From Planctomycetota bacterium (GTDB lineage: Bacteria > Planctomycetota > Phycisphaerae > Phycisphaerales > UBA1924): a stretch of DNA of 64,000 nt. A model generated the notes under the pieces. It did not search any database, was not told where the DNA came from, and worked only from the letters and a program-made list of their open reading frames with translations. Shown here piece after piece: positions 55,501 to 64,000 of the stretch; position 1 is the stretch's first letter, and each line of letters opens with the position of its first letter. The DNA lies in assembly GCA_963204725.1 (NCBI GenBank), contig CAUJHH010000058.1:1-64000 (forward strand). Direction: 5' to 3'. A program made the translations under genes and the position numbers.

Positions 55501-55808
55501 GATCGCAGAAGGACGAGGCATCGGTCATGTGTCAGTGGGAGCCCGATTGCGATCGAGAGCGCGTCGCGGGCCTTCGCGTCCGTCGCCGCTTCGCACAATC
55601 GCTCGACGACTCGTTCCATGATCTCGCCAGCGGCCTTTCGGGTGAATGTGGTGGCGACAATCTCGGATGGAGCCGCGCCGCGAACGAGTAACCCGATGAG
55701 GCGATTGGTGAGCTGGTAGGTCTTGCCCGTGCCGGCTGATGCGAGAATCACCCGATGGTCAGGTTCGTGTGGGATTGCGGGCGAGCACGAAGGTGAGGGG
55801 GGGGTCAA
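52539..55808 (-). CDS. addA: AddA-like UvrD/RecB-family helicase-nuclease
   Basis: The 1089-residue protein has SAGTGKT (24-30, Walker A), TTFTRKAAGE (motif Ia), LTIDSFFHRL, LLLDEFQDTS (motif II), VGDVKQSLYAWNGAEP, VRVMTTHAAKGLEFDVVIL (motif V) and YVAMTRARHVLDV (motif VI): a superfamily 1A helicase. The C-terminal part has LLDFKTDAV, the PD-(D/E)XK nuclease motif with D-FKT. It pairs with the next upstream gene (AddB-like), giving an AddAB-type double-strand-break resection enzyme. The start is a TTG overlapping the addB-like stop. Confidence 0.9.
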   Translation of the reverse strand: MTPPSPSCSPAIPHEPDHRVILASAGTGKTYQLTNRLIGLLVRGAAPSEIVATTFTRKAAGEIMERVVERLCEAATDAKARDALSIAIGLPLTHDRCLVLLRSISESLDRFGILTIDSFFHRLASVLSLEIGAGPDRRIADDAEDDSIRHEALEAALENAAPGEMAALVRLLYDDKPGAGVMRRLDEIISHGLTLLRETRHEPEIWGVSAALLEPTDTADASAASLGRIADEMMNADLPSNKDGTHPKKWISLQKDCADLFRSDQLDAFLDRAGKYILAGTFDKKEFPPQTLAVFRAALDMAVGSLDRKLAARTRAARAILERFDREYESLKSERGVWRFEDVPRAVLAHIGTEGIEHAYFRLDGRVRHLLLDEFQDTSMSSFRLLEPLVGEIVAAEPPDRTFFCVGDVKQSLYAWNGAEPELLPAIAERWPQISRSSLSVSRRSSRAVLDAVNLVFGSLASNVGLAGNSELAERWHSCWVEHKAHDLELPGETTLLVPAADESIQAEDLQSSVEEGDSPDDGPAVAESEVSLAVQRVAIRRAQSATASIAILVRSNKSIAPIIHALAEAGIEASEEGAASLLDAAPCGVIRSLLHLADHPSDTAARFHVASSPLGPCVGLRPDASEAVTAHVASSIRSDVERDGLASTLAGLIEATSDSMSPREHARCLSLIQLARRLDADGRAWCAEMVDAIDASRVRDLASTPVRVMTTHAAKGLEFDVVILTDLGSAMFRKSADIIGDRPEPLGAITQITCRPSPALQKAEPALDAIVARARNRVLMEGLCVLYVAMTRARHVLDVIVSDRSLKLPSKTSTTVYPGRLIAAALTGGCLPIESGGTQYHGTLGDWAAHVTARAAQATPPSPETATELTLRFARARTRPSGRLARVSPSSLEGSDSRTLSEAFRPVSDEGRSRGTLLHTLFEEMAWLEDGTPTDEKLLQLSLTVGATHEQAAEARAAFHSALSRPEIARWLSRDAFPLSNGETLDLWRERAFATRMNSKAEPLLLSGRFDRVVIRRDARGSPLEATLLDFKTDAVFDEDSMRQRAHHYAPQIRAYRDALVASTRLSTGSVRCILLFTQFGRAVSSSL

Positions 55809-58762
55809 GTGCGATCCTCTCGATTTGGTCCGCTGGAGGCGTCAAAGTCGGAGAGCACGCCGACGCCCGCGATGAGACCCAGAGTGCTTTGTTGGTCCAT
55901 CCTGCCAATATCGCCAAACTCACTCCTCAAGATGTGCGAGACGACGGCGCGGGCGGTCTCGTCGGCACTTGCGAGGTCCTCCTCATTCCACGGTGCAACC
56001 GACACGCCGACCTCATCCAAGTCGCGGGGGAGGTTGAAGTAGCCAAGGGAGACCTCGCCCGAGAACCCGAGCGGTTGGATGAGATTCCGATAGAGCGGGA
56101 GTTGAAGGTCACGCCACGTCCCATCTCGGGCGCGGTGAGTCCTGCCGGGATTCCCGGGTGTGTCCGATGACTTGTAGTCGAGCACCATGATCTTGCCCGA
56201 ATCCTCGTGGACATCGATGCGATCGATCCTGCCGCGGAGCTCGATACTGCCCTCAGGAACATCAATGCGAGGAGCTGGGCCTTCGGCCTGGCCTTCCTTC
56301 TGCCTAGCCCATTCCGAGTGCCGGATCCGCCAGCCATCGGCGGCTCGCGTCGCCTGCACCTCGGCCCAGCGGCTCAGCCGGGCTGTGGCGTGTTCCTTCT
56401 GAATGGCGATCGCGACCGATGGATGCGGTCCAAAGCGTCCCGCCGCAATCGTGCTGAGGTGGTCCAGCACGCAGTCGCGGATGACTCTTGGATCGAGGCT
56501 GTCACGATCTCCGCTCCGTCCGAACGACTCGAGTGCGCTGTGGATCAGAATGCCGAACGCCATCGGATCGAGTTCGCCGGTCGGCTCCGAAGTCTCCCGG
56601 AGTCTCAGCACATGCCTCAGATAGAACAGGTACGGAGAGGCCAGATAGTCCCTGAATGCCGTGACTGGAACACGAGAGACTGGAGGGGTGATTCCGATTG
56701 GCGCGAGCGGGTATTGGCTGCGAAGCGAACTGGGAGCGCGACGCTTGAGAGTTACTGCGGACGGACCGTCGCCATGGCGACCGAGCGCACGCCTCATGCG
56801 TGGCGCAAGGACGTCATTCGCGCAACGCAAGAGCAGTCGACTTGGAATCAGTGGGAGCCCCTCCTCGTCTCGTCGGGGCGCGATGAAGAGCGTTTGGCGA
56901 CGTGAGCGAGCTATTGTCGATGCGAGGAATGAGTCTCGCGCCAAGCGATCGGTCGCCGTGGGCATCCGCAGCGCCTTGCGGAGTGAAGTAGGAAGGATTG
57001 AGTCGTGGTCCCGTACGCCGGGAACGCAGCAATCATTCATCCCGATGACCACCGCGATAGGCGACGGATCGTGCGCGAGCTCGAGCCAACCAACCATCTC
57101 GATCGCGTCGGCGTCGGGTGGGCTTGCGATCGTGTGTGAGGCCTGGTGTGCGACCAACCATCCGAGGATCACCGATGGACGCTCCATTCCCAATTCGGCG
57201 CCCGACTCGTTGGAGACCGCGAGGATCGTCCGTAGATCCTCTGCGAGAGCGATGCAGGACTCGGCGAGTCGTGCCATGGCGGGATCGGATGACGTTGCAG
57301 GAAGGTGGCCGTACAAGCGATCCAGCATCTGGAGCGCCGCGGTTGAGAGTTGAGCTAGCCCAATCGGCGACTCGGCTCCGTCCTCCTTGTCATTCCAAAG
57401 GTCTCCCAGGAGCGAGGCGACACCTCCCCTGACAAGTTCGAGAGCATCGTTCCACACTCGCTCCGTTGGTTCGGGCAGTCGATGGAGCTTCCCTGGAGAC
57501 TGCGTCGCGGCATACTCTTCGAGCGACTGGAGCCACCAGGCCCATCCTGTGCGTTGGTGTTGGGGCGTACTTGATTCCAACAACCAACGCTCGACGCGCG
57601 GATGTCGCGCGAGCGCCATGAGTTCATCGAAGCCCCGGCGCTCGAGAAGCTTGCTCACGAGCAACAGCACACGTGCGGGCTCGGCACGTTCAGCCGAGTA
57701 GCCGGCGGCGGATCGAACGTGTGTGGTAGAGAACCGGCGAAGCTCGAGGGAGATCAGATCCGCGAGCGATTCGTCCGCCAATCCGATGACAACATCATCG
57801 ACCGGAGCATCCGGAGCGGTCGTGGCGAGCCATGTAAAGGCGCGGGCCGCCTGATCGGCGAGATCCGTGGCGAACGAAATCTGATCTTCTTCTATTGGCA
57901 ACGTGCAGGAAGCCCACGCTTCCGATCTTGTGCAGCCTAGATCATCGAAGGTGTCGCGAAACGATTCTGGCGCGTGGATCAGCACGTCGATCGACTGGTG
58001 CCGGTTGCCGCAGGTGAGGAGCGCACGCCTCACGAGGCCCGGAAGCTCCGGCACTCCGACGATCACGGCGCGAGTGATGTGTGATCGGGCACGCAGTTTA
58101 TGTTCCGGAGTCATCTGCTCGAACGTGGCGATGCGATCATGGACCTCGTCCGACAGACTTAGCGACATAAGGACGGATCGGAAGCGATCGGCGATCTGTG
58201 CCGCCGTTCGCCACCGAGCTGCCTCACGCGAGCCGGCGAGTTCTCTTGCTGGCTCGATCACGTCTTCAAATCGCAGCCCATGGCCACCGAGCTCTGTGTA
58301 GGTCCGTTCAAGGAACGGCCCGAGCGAGCGACTCGCACGCGTTCCCAAGTCAACTGATTCATCACGGGTGTCTGCTGCGCCAAGTAAGGGCTGGAGTTCG
58401 GGTTGGCTGGTCATCGAGATTGCGCGCAACCACGCGAGTTGGCGCGCGATGGGTCCGGCGGGTCGACTCCGGGGCACCCCAAGTAGCGGTTCGATGACCT
58501 CGCCCGGTGTGACGAGCAGCGGAGGCACGAGGGCCGCGCATCGCTTGCCAGCCTCATCGACCAACATGCCGAGAAGCAGTCGTCCCGACCGTGCGCCGGG
58601 CACAACCACGATGGTGGTCGAAAAATCGGCCTCAAGAAAGCCTGGCGCGAGTTGATCGAAGAGCCACGCTGCCGCCTTGGGCAGGATCGGCGCGTTCCAG
58701 CCGAGAAAGTGGCGTCGGGTGGTGGACAATGGGGGAGTTGGGTTGGGGGCTGGAATGGTCAC
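55805..58762 (-). CDS. addB: AddB-like PD-(D/E)XK nuclease family protein
   Basis: With GTG 58762 the protein has 985 residues; a longer frame to 58858 exists and the true start is unsure. The N-terminal part is a helicase-like fold without a canonical Walker A (TIVVVPGARSGRLL). The middle has SPYLFYLRHVLRLRE, typical of AddB-type nucleases, and the C-terminal PD-(D/E)XK motif is MVLDYKSSD followed by LQLPLYRNL. It overlaps the addA-like gene, so AddA and AddB are translated together. Clear Fe-S cysteines of AddB were not found, so the call as AddB-like is on architecture and operon. Confidence 0.85.
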   Translation of the reverse strand: MTIPAPNPTPPLSTTRRHFLGWNAPILPKAAAWLFDQLAPGFLEADFSTTIVVVPGARSGRLLLGMLVDEAGKRCAALVPPLLVTPGEVIEPLLGVPRSRPAGPIARQLAWLRAISMTSQPELQPLLGAADTRDESVDLGTRASRSLGPFLERTYTELGGHGLRFEDVIEPARELAGSREAARWRTAAQIADRFRSVLMSLSLSDEVHDRIATFEQMTPEHKLRARSHITRAVIVGVPELPGLVRRALLTCGNRHQSIDVLIHAPESFRDTFDDLGCTRSEAWASCTLPIEEDQISFATDLADQAARAFTWLATTAPDAPVDDVVIGLADESLADLISLELRRFSTTHVRSAAGYSAERAEPARVLLLVSKLLERRGFDELMALARHPRVERWLLESSTPQHQRTGWAWWLQSLEEYAATQSPGKLHRLPEPTERVWNDALELVRGGVASLLGDLWNDKEDGAESPIGLAQLSTAALQMLDRLYGHLPATSSDPAMARLAESCIALAEDLRTILAVSNESGAELGMERPSVILGWLVAHQASHTIASPPDADAIEMVGWLELAHDPSPIAVVIGMNDCCVPGVRDHDSILPTSLRKALRMPTATDRLARDSFLASTIARSRRQTLFIAPRRDEEGLPLIPSRLLLRCANDVLAPRMRRALGRHGDGPSAVTLKRRAPSSLRSQYPLAPIGITPPVSRVPVTAFRDYLASPYLFYLRHVLRLRETSEPTGELDPMAFGILIHSALESFGRSGDRDSLDPRVIRDCVLDHLSTIAAGRFGPHPSVAIAIQKEHATARLSRWAEVQATRAADGWRIRHSEWARQKEGQAEGPAPRIDVPEGSIELRGRIDRIDVHEDSGKIMVLDYKSSDTPGNPGRTHRARDGTWRDLQLPLYRNLIQPLGFSGEVSLGYFNLPRDLDEVGVSVAPWNEEDLASADETARAVVSHILRSEFGDIGRMDQQSTLGLIAGVGVLSDFDASSGPNREDRT

Positions 58763-58920
58763 GCCGATGAGGGTACCGAACACCACTCGGTCGGGAGCGG
58801 TGGCTGTGAGAGATTCGAGGGTCTGACTGGCAGACGGAACCTTTAAACAATCGCGCAACCACCGCGGGTGAATGATCGTACCGGATGTGTCCCGTCATGC
58901 GGGCGGTCTGGAGGCGATCG

Positions 58921-59586
58921 ATGGGCGTGCGGAAGAACGAGTCGATGGGGTTCTTTGACGCGGTGATGGTCGAGTCGGGCGGGCCGCGTTCGGCGGCGTT
59001 GCTGGAGAAGCTCGACGCGGCCACGCCGTGGGAGAGGCTCGCGGCTCCGATCAGGAAGCTGCCCGAGTACAACAACGCCGGAGCGGGCCATCCGCCCTGG
59101 TGCCCGGTCCTCATGCTCAAGTACCTGATGCTCCAGAAGTGGAACAACCTCTCGGATCCCGGCCTGGAGGAGGCCCTCAAGGACCGCATCAGCTTCCGCA
59201 GGTTCGTGGGGCTCTCCTTCACCGCCAAGACACCGGATGGGACCACGTTCGTGCGCTTCCGGACACGTCTGCGCGAGGCGGACAGCGCGTACTCGAAGGA
59301 GGAACGCCGCGAGGCGCTGCGTGCCCGGGGCGTGATCGACGGGAGCTGCTACCAGCGTCGCCCCGGTCAGGATGAGCTGCGGGACTGGCAGAAGCGTTGG
59401 AACCGATGTATCTCGCGGCTGCAGGCGCATGTGGAGCATCCGACGGCGATGATGAAGCAGCAGCTAGGGTGCCGACTGGTGAGATACAGGGGGAGAGACC
59501 GCAACGCTCTGGATTTCGCGCTGACGCTGGCCGCCTGCAACCTGAAGCGAAGCCTGTGCTTGAGAGCGAGGAAAGCCGCGGCGTAG
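58921..59586 (+). pseudogene. IS5-family transposase with internal deletion
   Basis: The ATG at 58921 follows GGAGG by six bases (221 residues). The N-terminal part (MGFFDAV, PEYNNAGAGHPPWCPVLMLKYLMLQKWNNLSD, KTPDGTTFVRFRTRLREA) matches IS5-type transposases. It then jumps to DSAYSKEERREALRARGV and ends VEHPTAMMKQQLGCRLVRYRG. Roughly 100 residues are missing between REA and DSAY, including the region that holds the first catalytic Asp. The frame is kept, so the deletion is in phase. Terminal inverted repeats were not convincing. The element is likely defective and could be mobilised only in trans. Confidence 0.75.
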
Positions 59587-59770
59587 GACGGCGGGAGAGG
59601 CGGGCCTGAGCCGTTCGCGTGCACGGCTCGCCGCCCGACGACTCAACGGCCCAGAGCAATGGTGGTGAGTCGAGAGTCAAAGATCAGAGGTTCCATGCGT
59701 CTGTCGGTGAGGAGGGGGTCTCGAGATGATCCTGATCGCGTCGGGGCAATAATCGGACTGGGAGCAAGCC

Positions 59771-60760
59771 GTGAAACAGAACAGCGACGTCCACAGACTC
59801 TTGAGAATCATCACGCTCGTTCAGGGGCCGGACGCCTACTCAACCGAACGACTCGCGGCGGAACTCGGCGTGAGCGAGCGGACGATCTTTCGCGATATGA
59901 AGAAGCTGAATGACACGGGCGTCCCGGTCGTGTTTGATGAGGCAAGAGGCGGCTACCGAGTGGGAGCCGGATTCTTCCTGCCACCTCTCCAACTGACGGT
60001 CGATGAAGCATTGGCCCTCGCGCTGCTTTGCGATGACGTGGCACAGAAGGAACAGATCGCGTTCCTCGCGCCGGCGTGGCGAGGTCTGGCGAAGATCGAG
60101 GCGCAGCTCCCGCCGGAGACCAGGGCCGAGCTGGACTCGCTCGCTGGGCATGTGGTGGTGCGGACGGCGCAGGCCGACCCGGCGGGGGGTTCCTCGGACG
60201 TTTACGACCGGATGCGCGGCGCGATCGCCTCGCGTCGGGCTCTGCTGTGCGAGTACGAATCTCCCGCGAGTATCTCGAGGGGAGATCGTGCCGAGAGCGA
60301 GGAGTTTCACTTTGAGCCATATGCGCTCCTGTTCTCGGTGCGTGCGTGGTATGCGCTCGGCACCCGTGAGGGGCGTGAGGGGGTCCGATGCCTGAAACTC
60401 TCGAGATTCACGCGTGTGGCCACGACGGCCAATGCGTACGAGATCCCGGCGTCGTTTTCGGTCGAGAGCCACCTTGGCAACGCGTGGCGGCTCATTCCCG
60501 GGTCGATCGAGCACGAGGTGGTGCTTCGATTCGAGGCCCCGATCAGCGAGACGGTCGCCGATACCCGCTGGCATGCGACGCAGGTGATCGAGCACGAGCC
60601 GGATGGCTCGATCACGATGCGCATGCGTGTCGCTGGGCTCGACGAGATTGTCTGGTGGGTGCTCTCTATGGGGCCGAGCTGCCGCGTGGTGGAGCCACCC
60701 GAGCTCGCCGAACGAGTGCGAGCACTGGCGGAACAGACGGCGAAGATGTACTCCGTCTGA
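59771..60760 (+). CDS. HTH-WYL domain transcriptional regulator
   Basis: The 329-residue protein has an N-terminal winged helix-turn-helix of DeoR type (LAAELGVSERTIFRDMKKLNDTG) and then a WYL domain with FHFEPYALLFSVRAWYALGTREGREGVRCLKLSRF, plus the C-terminal WYL-associated part (WRLIPGSIEHEVVLRFEAPI). WYL regulators bind nucleic-acid or nucleotide ligands and often control defence or stress genes. No neighbouring target operon is obvious; the triple TRASH gene follows by 140 bases. Confidence 0.88.
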   Translation: MKQNSDVHRLLRIITLVQGPDAYSTERLAAELGVSERTIFRDMKKLNDTGVPVVFDEARGGYRVGAGFFLPPLQLTVDEALALALLCDDVAQKEQIAFLAPAWRGLAKIEAQLPPETRAELDSLAGHVVVRTAQADPAGGSSDVYDRMRGAIASRRALLCEYESPASISRGDRAESEEFHFEPYALLFSVRAWYALGTREGREGVRCLKLSRFTRVATTANAYEIPASFSVESHLGNAWRLIPGSIEHEVVLRFEAPISETVADTRWHATQVIEHEPDGSITMRMRVAGLDEIVWWVLSMGPSCRVVEPPELAERVRALAEQTAKMYSV

Positions 60761-60900
60761 GAGCGTGCGGCTCTGCGGTCGTCGGATCGGGCTGCTGGGA
60801 GCCCGGGCATTCCTCGGAGCGCTCGCATTCCTCGATCGGAACGGCCAATAATGAGCGTGGACGGGCGAGTATCGCCCGGTGGCTTACCAGAGGAGGTTCT

Positions 60901-61590
60901 ATGCGAATCGCCAGCATGATCTGCGTCGGTGTGTTCGGGATCGTGGGCTTTGCCGGCGCTTCGGCGCTGCTCGGGGATCGCGTGGGTGATCCCTTCACAC
61001 TGCGCGATTGTCCGGTCGCAAACCACGCGATCGGCGAGATGGGGGAGCCGGTTGTTCGCGTGTACGACGGGCGGGAGATCCGCTTCTGCTGCGACGATTG
61101 CATCGAGACCTTTGAGGCCGATCTGAAGGTGTCGCTCGCCGAGGTCGACAAGTCGATCATTGCGAGCCAGATGCCGTTCTATCCGGCGACGACCTGCCTC
61201 GTCTCCGGCGAGGAGCTGGGTTCTATGGGGCAGCCCATCGACATGGTCTGGAACAACCGTCTTGTTCGCCTCTGCTGCAAGGGATGCGTGAAGACGTTCA
61301 CGAAGGATCCTCAGGCGGTGATCGCCAAGCTCGACGAGGCCGTCAAAGAGGCCCAGCGGAAGGACTATCCGCTCGAGAACTGCCCGATTTCCGATGAGAA
61401 GCTCGGGGGGATGGGCGAGCCGACTGAGATCGTGGTCGGGAATCGGCTCGTTCGCTTCTGCTGCGAGGGGTGCGAGGGCGATTTCTACAGGAACCCCGGC
61501 GCGATCATTGCCGCGCTGGACGAGGCGTGGAAAGCGAAGAAGCCCGAGATGTTCGCCGAGGCAGAGGCCAAGGACGCCGGCAAGAAGTAA
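60901..61590 (+). CDS. Exported protein with three TRASH/YHS-like cysteine repeats
   Basis: The ATG at 60901 has an AGAGGAGG-like run at the correct spacing (229 residues). After a signal peptide (about 1-22) come three repeats of 55-70 residues, each with an early Cys, a GxMG-P segment and a paired Cys motif: RFCCDDC, RLCCKGC and RFCCEGC. This is the TRASH/YHS-like metal-binding pattern in triplicate. It is probably a periplasmic metal-binding or metal-sensing protein; which metal cannot be read. The longer open frame to 60388 lies inside the WYL gene and is not coding. Confidence 0.85.
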   Translation: MRIASMICVGVFGIVGFAGASALLGDRVGDPFTLRDCPVANHAIGEMGEPVVRVYDGREIRFCCDDCIETFEADLKVSLAEVDKSIIASQMPFYPATTCLVSGEELGSMGQPIDMVWNNRLVRLCCKGCVKTFTKDPQAVIAKLDEAVKEAQRKDYPLENCPISDEKLGGMGEPTEIVVGNRLVRFCCEGCEGDFYRNPGAIIAALDEAWKAKKPEMFAEAEAKDAGKK

Positions 61591-61677
61591 GGCGAAGCGG
61601 GCGTTCCCCGGTTCGAGTTGCGGCGTGTGAGCCCCGGCTCGGCGCGGTACACTGGATCTCCTACCGATGGAGGTCCC

Positions 61678-64000
61678 ATGTCGCTATTCCATGCCCGCGT
61701 TGCCGTCGCCTCGATCTTGATAGCTACAAGTGCTGTTGGCGCGCATGCCGACGTCGGGATGCCGGCGATCTTCGGCGATGGCATGGTGCTCCAGCGAGAT
61801 GCGAGCGTGCCCGTCTGGGGCTGGGCGACGCCCGGCGAGCGGATCAGGGTGTCGGGCTCGTGGAGCGATGACGCGGTCGGAGAGGTCGTGACCGGGGCCG
61901 ACGGGCGATGGAGCGTGGCGCTTCGAACGCCGGGGATGGCCGAGACCTCGACGCTGACGGTGCAGGGTGGCACAACCAAGACATTCAAGAACGTCCTGAT
62001 CGGGGAGGTGTGGATCTGCTCGGGCCAGTCGAACATGGAGTGGCCCCTCGCACAGACGGATGGCGCTGAGGCGGAGATCGCCAGAGCATCCGATCCCATG
62101 GTGCGACTGTTTACGGTGAAGAACACAATCTCGCTGCATCCGCAACTCGATTGCGAGGGGCAGTGGAGCGAGTGCTCACCAGAGAGTGCGGCAGGGTTCT
62201 CGGCCGTCGGGTATTTTTTCGCCCGGGAGCTCTCGGCGCGACTCGGCGTTCCGGTCGGAGTGATCAGCGCGGACTGGGGCGGAACGCCCGCGCAGGCATG
62301 GACCGACGGCGCGACGATGGAGACCATTCCGGAGTTCGCGTCTCAGATGGAGTTCATCGCGAAGGCGAAGGACCCGCAGACTCGCGCCTCGGTGACGGAG
62401 GGCTGGGAGCAGCGGTGGTGGAACGCGCTCGACGAGCCCGGAGCAAAGCGCCAGCCGAAGGCGTGGACGACGGAGGCTTTCGACGACACGTCTTGGGAGA
62501 CGATGGCCGCGCCCGGCGCGTTTGCGGGCGATGATCTCGGACGGCACGACGGGATTGTGTACATGCGCCGGGTGATCGATCTCCCGGCGGACTTCGCGAG
62601 CGCGGGTGGCGGCGGCTCGGGCCGGTTGAGTCTCGGACCGATCGATGATCGGGACACGACGTGGATCAACGGAAAGCTTGTCGGTTCCACGCACGCTGAC
62701 GGCAAGTGGGCCGAACCCCGTGTGTACGAGATACCGGCGGGCCTGCTGAAAGCGGGTCGAAACGTGGTTGCCGTGCGGGTGCTCGACACCGCCGGACTGG
62801 GCGCGATCGGCTTCGCGAGCGGCAAGTTCTATGACATGGCTATCACGGTCGGGCTTGGGCCGTCGGAGAAGTCGGTCTCGATCGCTGGCGATTGGAAGTA
62901 TGCCATGGGCCCCGCGATGCGCGACCTGCCCGCGATGGCGAATGCGCCGCAGATCGGGCCGGGCACACCGACGACGCTCTTCAACGGCATGATCGCGCCG
63001 CTTGTTCCTTACGGGATCCGCGGTGCGATCTGGTATCAGGGGGAGTCCAACATTGGGAATGCGCCGCTCTACGCACGCCTCTTTCCGGCAATGATCGATG
63101 GGTGGAGGTCGATCTGGAAGCAGAGGGACTTCCCGTTCTATTTCGTGCAGATCGCGCCGTATCGATACTCGAACGTCAACCCCAGTCTGGTCGCGGAGCT
63201 GCGTGAGTCGCAGCAGCACTCGCTTTCCACGCCGAACACCGGCATGGCGGTGACACTCGACATCGGCAACCCGGCGGACATCCACCCGACCAACAAGCGG
63301 GACGTCGGTCTGCGGCTTGTCGCGATCGCGCTCGCGAAGACGTATGGAGAGGACGGGGTGGAATGGTCCGGTCCGATGCCGACCACCGTCGCCACGACGG
63401 GCGCGGAGATGCGCATTCGGTTTGACCACGGCGAGGGCATGACGGTTCGCGAGAGCGCGACGCCCGAGCTATGGATCGCGGGCTCGGACAAGCAGTTCCG
63501 TCCCGCACGGGTGCGGGTCGAAGGGGATGCGCTGGTGCTCTCGAGTCCAGGCGTCGATTCGCCCGTTGCCGCCCGCTACGCATGGAGCTCGTCGCCGGAG
63601 GCGACGATCTTCGGCGCATCGGGGCTTCCCGCAGCACCCTTCCGCACCGACGATTGGGGCACGAACGACGCGACGTACACCGACGATGGCAAGACGAGCT
63701 ACCTGACGACTGAAGCGGGCTTCGTGGCGCTGTTCACCGGCACTGATCTGAGCGGCTGGAAGAACGTCAACTGTGCGCCCTCCACGTGGCAAGCGCGCGA
63801 TGGCATGATCGTCTGCTCGGGGATCCCGACCGGCCTGCTTCGCACCGAGAAGCAGTACGAGAACTTCGTGATGGAGGTCGAGTTCCGCCACTTGCGAGCG
63901 GGTGGGAACGCGGGCATCTTTGTCTGGTCCGATCCGATCCCTGTGAAGGGACAGCCCTTCACTCGCTCGGTCGAGGTGCAGGTGATGGATGGCCTGGAGG
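61678..64000 (+). CDS. Sialate O-acetylesterase fused to DUF1080 domain (3' end outside window)
   Basis: The ATG at 61678 follows GATGGAGGTCC. The first 24 residues are a signal peptide. A SASA/sialate O-acetylesterase domain follows: WICSGQSNMEWPL (Ser nucleophile in GQSN), VGVISADWGGTPAQAW, GAIWYQGESN, and DIGNPADIHPTNK with the Asp-His pair. From about residue 680 a DUF1080 (3-keto-disaccharide hydrolase) domain starts: FVALFTGTDLSGWKN, MIVCSG, FVMEVEFRHLRAGGNAGIFVW. The frame is open to the window end. This secreted carbohydrate enzyme is a hallmark of planctomycetes. The part after 64000 is not seen. Confidence 0.92.
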   Translation, partial: MSLFHARVAVASILIATSAVGAHADVGMPAIFGDGMVLQRDASVPVWGWATPGERIRVSGSWSDDAVGEVVTGADGRWSVALRTPGMAETSTLTVQGGTTKTFKNVLIGEVWICSGQSNMEWPLAQTDGAEAEIARASDPMVRLFTVKNTISLHPQLDCEGQWSECSPESAAGFSAVGYFFARELSARLGVPVGVISADWGGTPAQAWTDGATMETIPEFASQMEFIAKAKDPQTRASVTEGWEQRWWNALDEPGAKRQPKAWTTEAFDDTSWETMAAPGAFAGDDLGRHDGIVYMRRVIDLPADFASAGGGGSGRLSLGPIDDRDTTWINGKLVGSTHADGKWAEPRVYEIPAGLLKAGRNVVAVRVLDTAGLGAIGFASGKFYDMAITVGLGPSEKSVSIAGDWKYAMGPAMRDLPAMANAPQIGPGTPTTLFNGMIAPLVPYGIRGAIWYQGESNIGNAPLYARLFPAMIDGWRSIWKQRDFPFYFVQIAPYRYSNVNPSLVAELRESQQHSLSTPNTGMAVTLDIGNPADIHPTNKRDVGLRLVAIALAKTYGEDGVEWSGPMPTTVATTGAEMRIRFDHGEGMTVRESATPELWIAGSDKQFRPARVRVEGDALVLSSPGVDSPVAARYAWSSSPEATIFGASGLPAAPFRTDDWGTNDATYTDDGKTSYLTTEAGFVALFTGTDLSGWKNVNCAPSTWQARDGMIVCSGIPTGLLRTEKQYENFVMEVEFRHLRAGGNAGIFVWSDPIPVKGQPFTRSVEVQVMDGLE

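Noticed and set aside
60388-60900. An N-terminal extension of the TRASH-repeat protein.
   Set aside because: It overlaps the WYL regulator and lacks a start signal; a perfect ribosome binding site exists at 60901.

Overview
The window reads as a GC-rich bacterial chromosome. The housekeeping genes together with a sialate O-acetylesterase fused to a DUF1080 glycosidase-like domain, tandem TerC proteins, a DUF2934 protein and a triple TRASH-type cysteine-repeat protein suggest a planctomycete, perhaps of the Phycisphaerae. This assignment is inferred from gene content only. No rRNA and no CRISPR array were seen.

Region 1 (about 1-4760) is the right end of an integrated phage-like element. It carries the C-terminal part of a terminase large subunit, a small membrane protein, and a tightly overlapping operon of HARE-HTH protein, DUF2924 protein and large serine recombinase. 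It ends next to the 5' half of a tRNA-Leu(UAA) gene that is cut just after its anticodon, which looks like the integration junction.

Region 2 (about 4800-17650) is a defence island. In order it holds: (a) an XRE-HTH protein with a dynamin-like P-loop domain, followed by a partner with a HEPN-type Rx4H motif, a candidate undescribed two-gene system; (b) a complete QatABCD set (KAP ATPase, QatB, QueC-like, TatD-like); (c) a scar of a DNA methyltransferase fragment joined to an IS3-family remnant; (d) a minus-strand three-gene operon of Abi_C-type protein, SIR2-like protein and ApeA-like HEPN protein, a second candidate composite system. It ends near a degenerate tRNA-like 3' end that repeats the 3' end of an intact tRNA-Ser(GGA).

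Region 3 (about 17890-58860) is ordinary chromosome: an EamA transporter, a Tat-exported PLP enzyme, fatty-acid synthesis (fabG, fabD), sdaA, two TerC proteins, the dnaG-rpoD pair, acylphosphatase, HAD hydrolase, clpX, a ParA fused to a carbohydrate-binding-like E-set domain, aroB-rsfS, a GT10/GT2/GT2 glycosyltransferase cluster, nnrE-bifunctional nuclease-truD, ExbD and TonB-like proteins, a thioredoxin-TPR protein, and an AddAB-like helicase-nuclease pair.

Region 4 (about 58900-64000) has an internally deleted IS5-family transposase, a WYL regulator, the TRASH-repeat protein and the start of the sialate O-acetylesterase/DUF1080 gene, which runs off the right edge.
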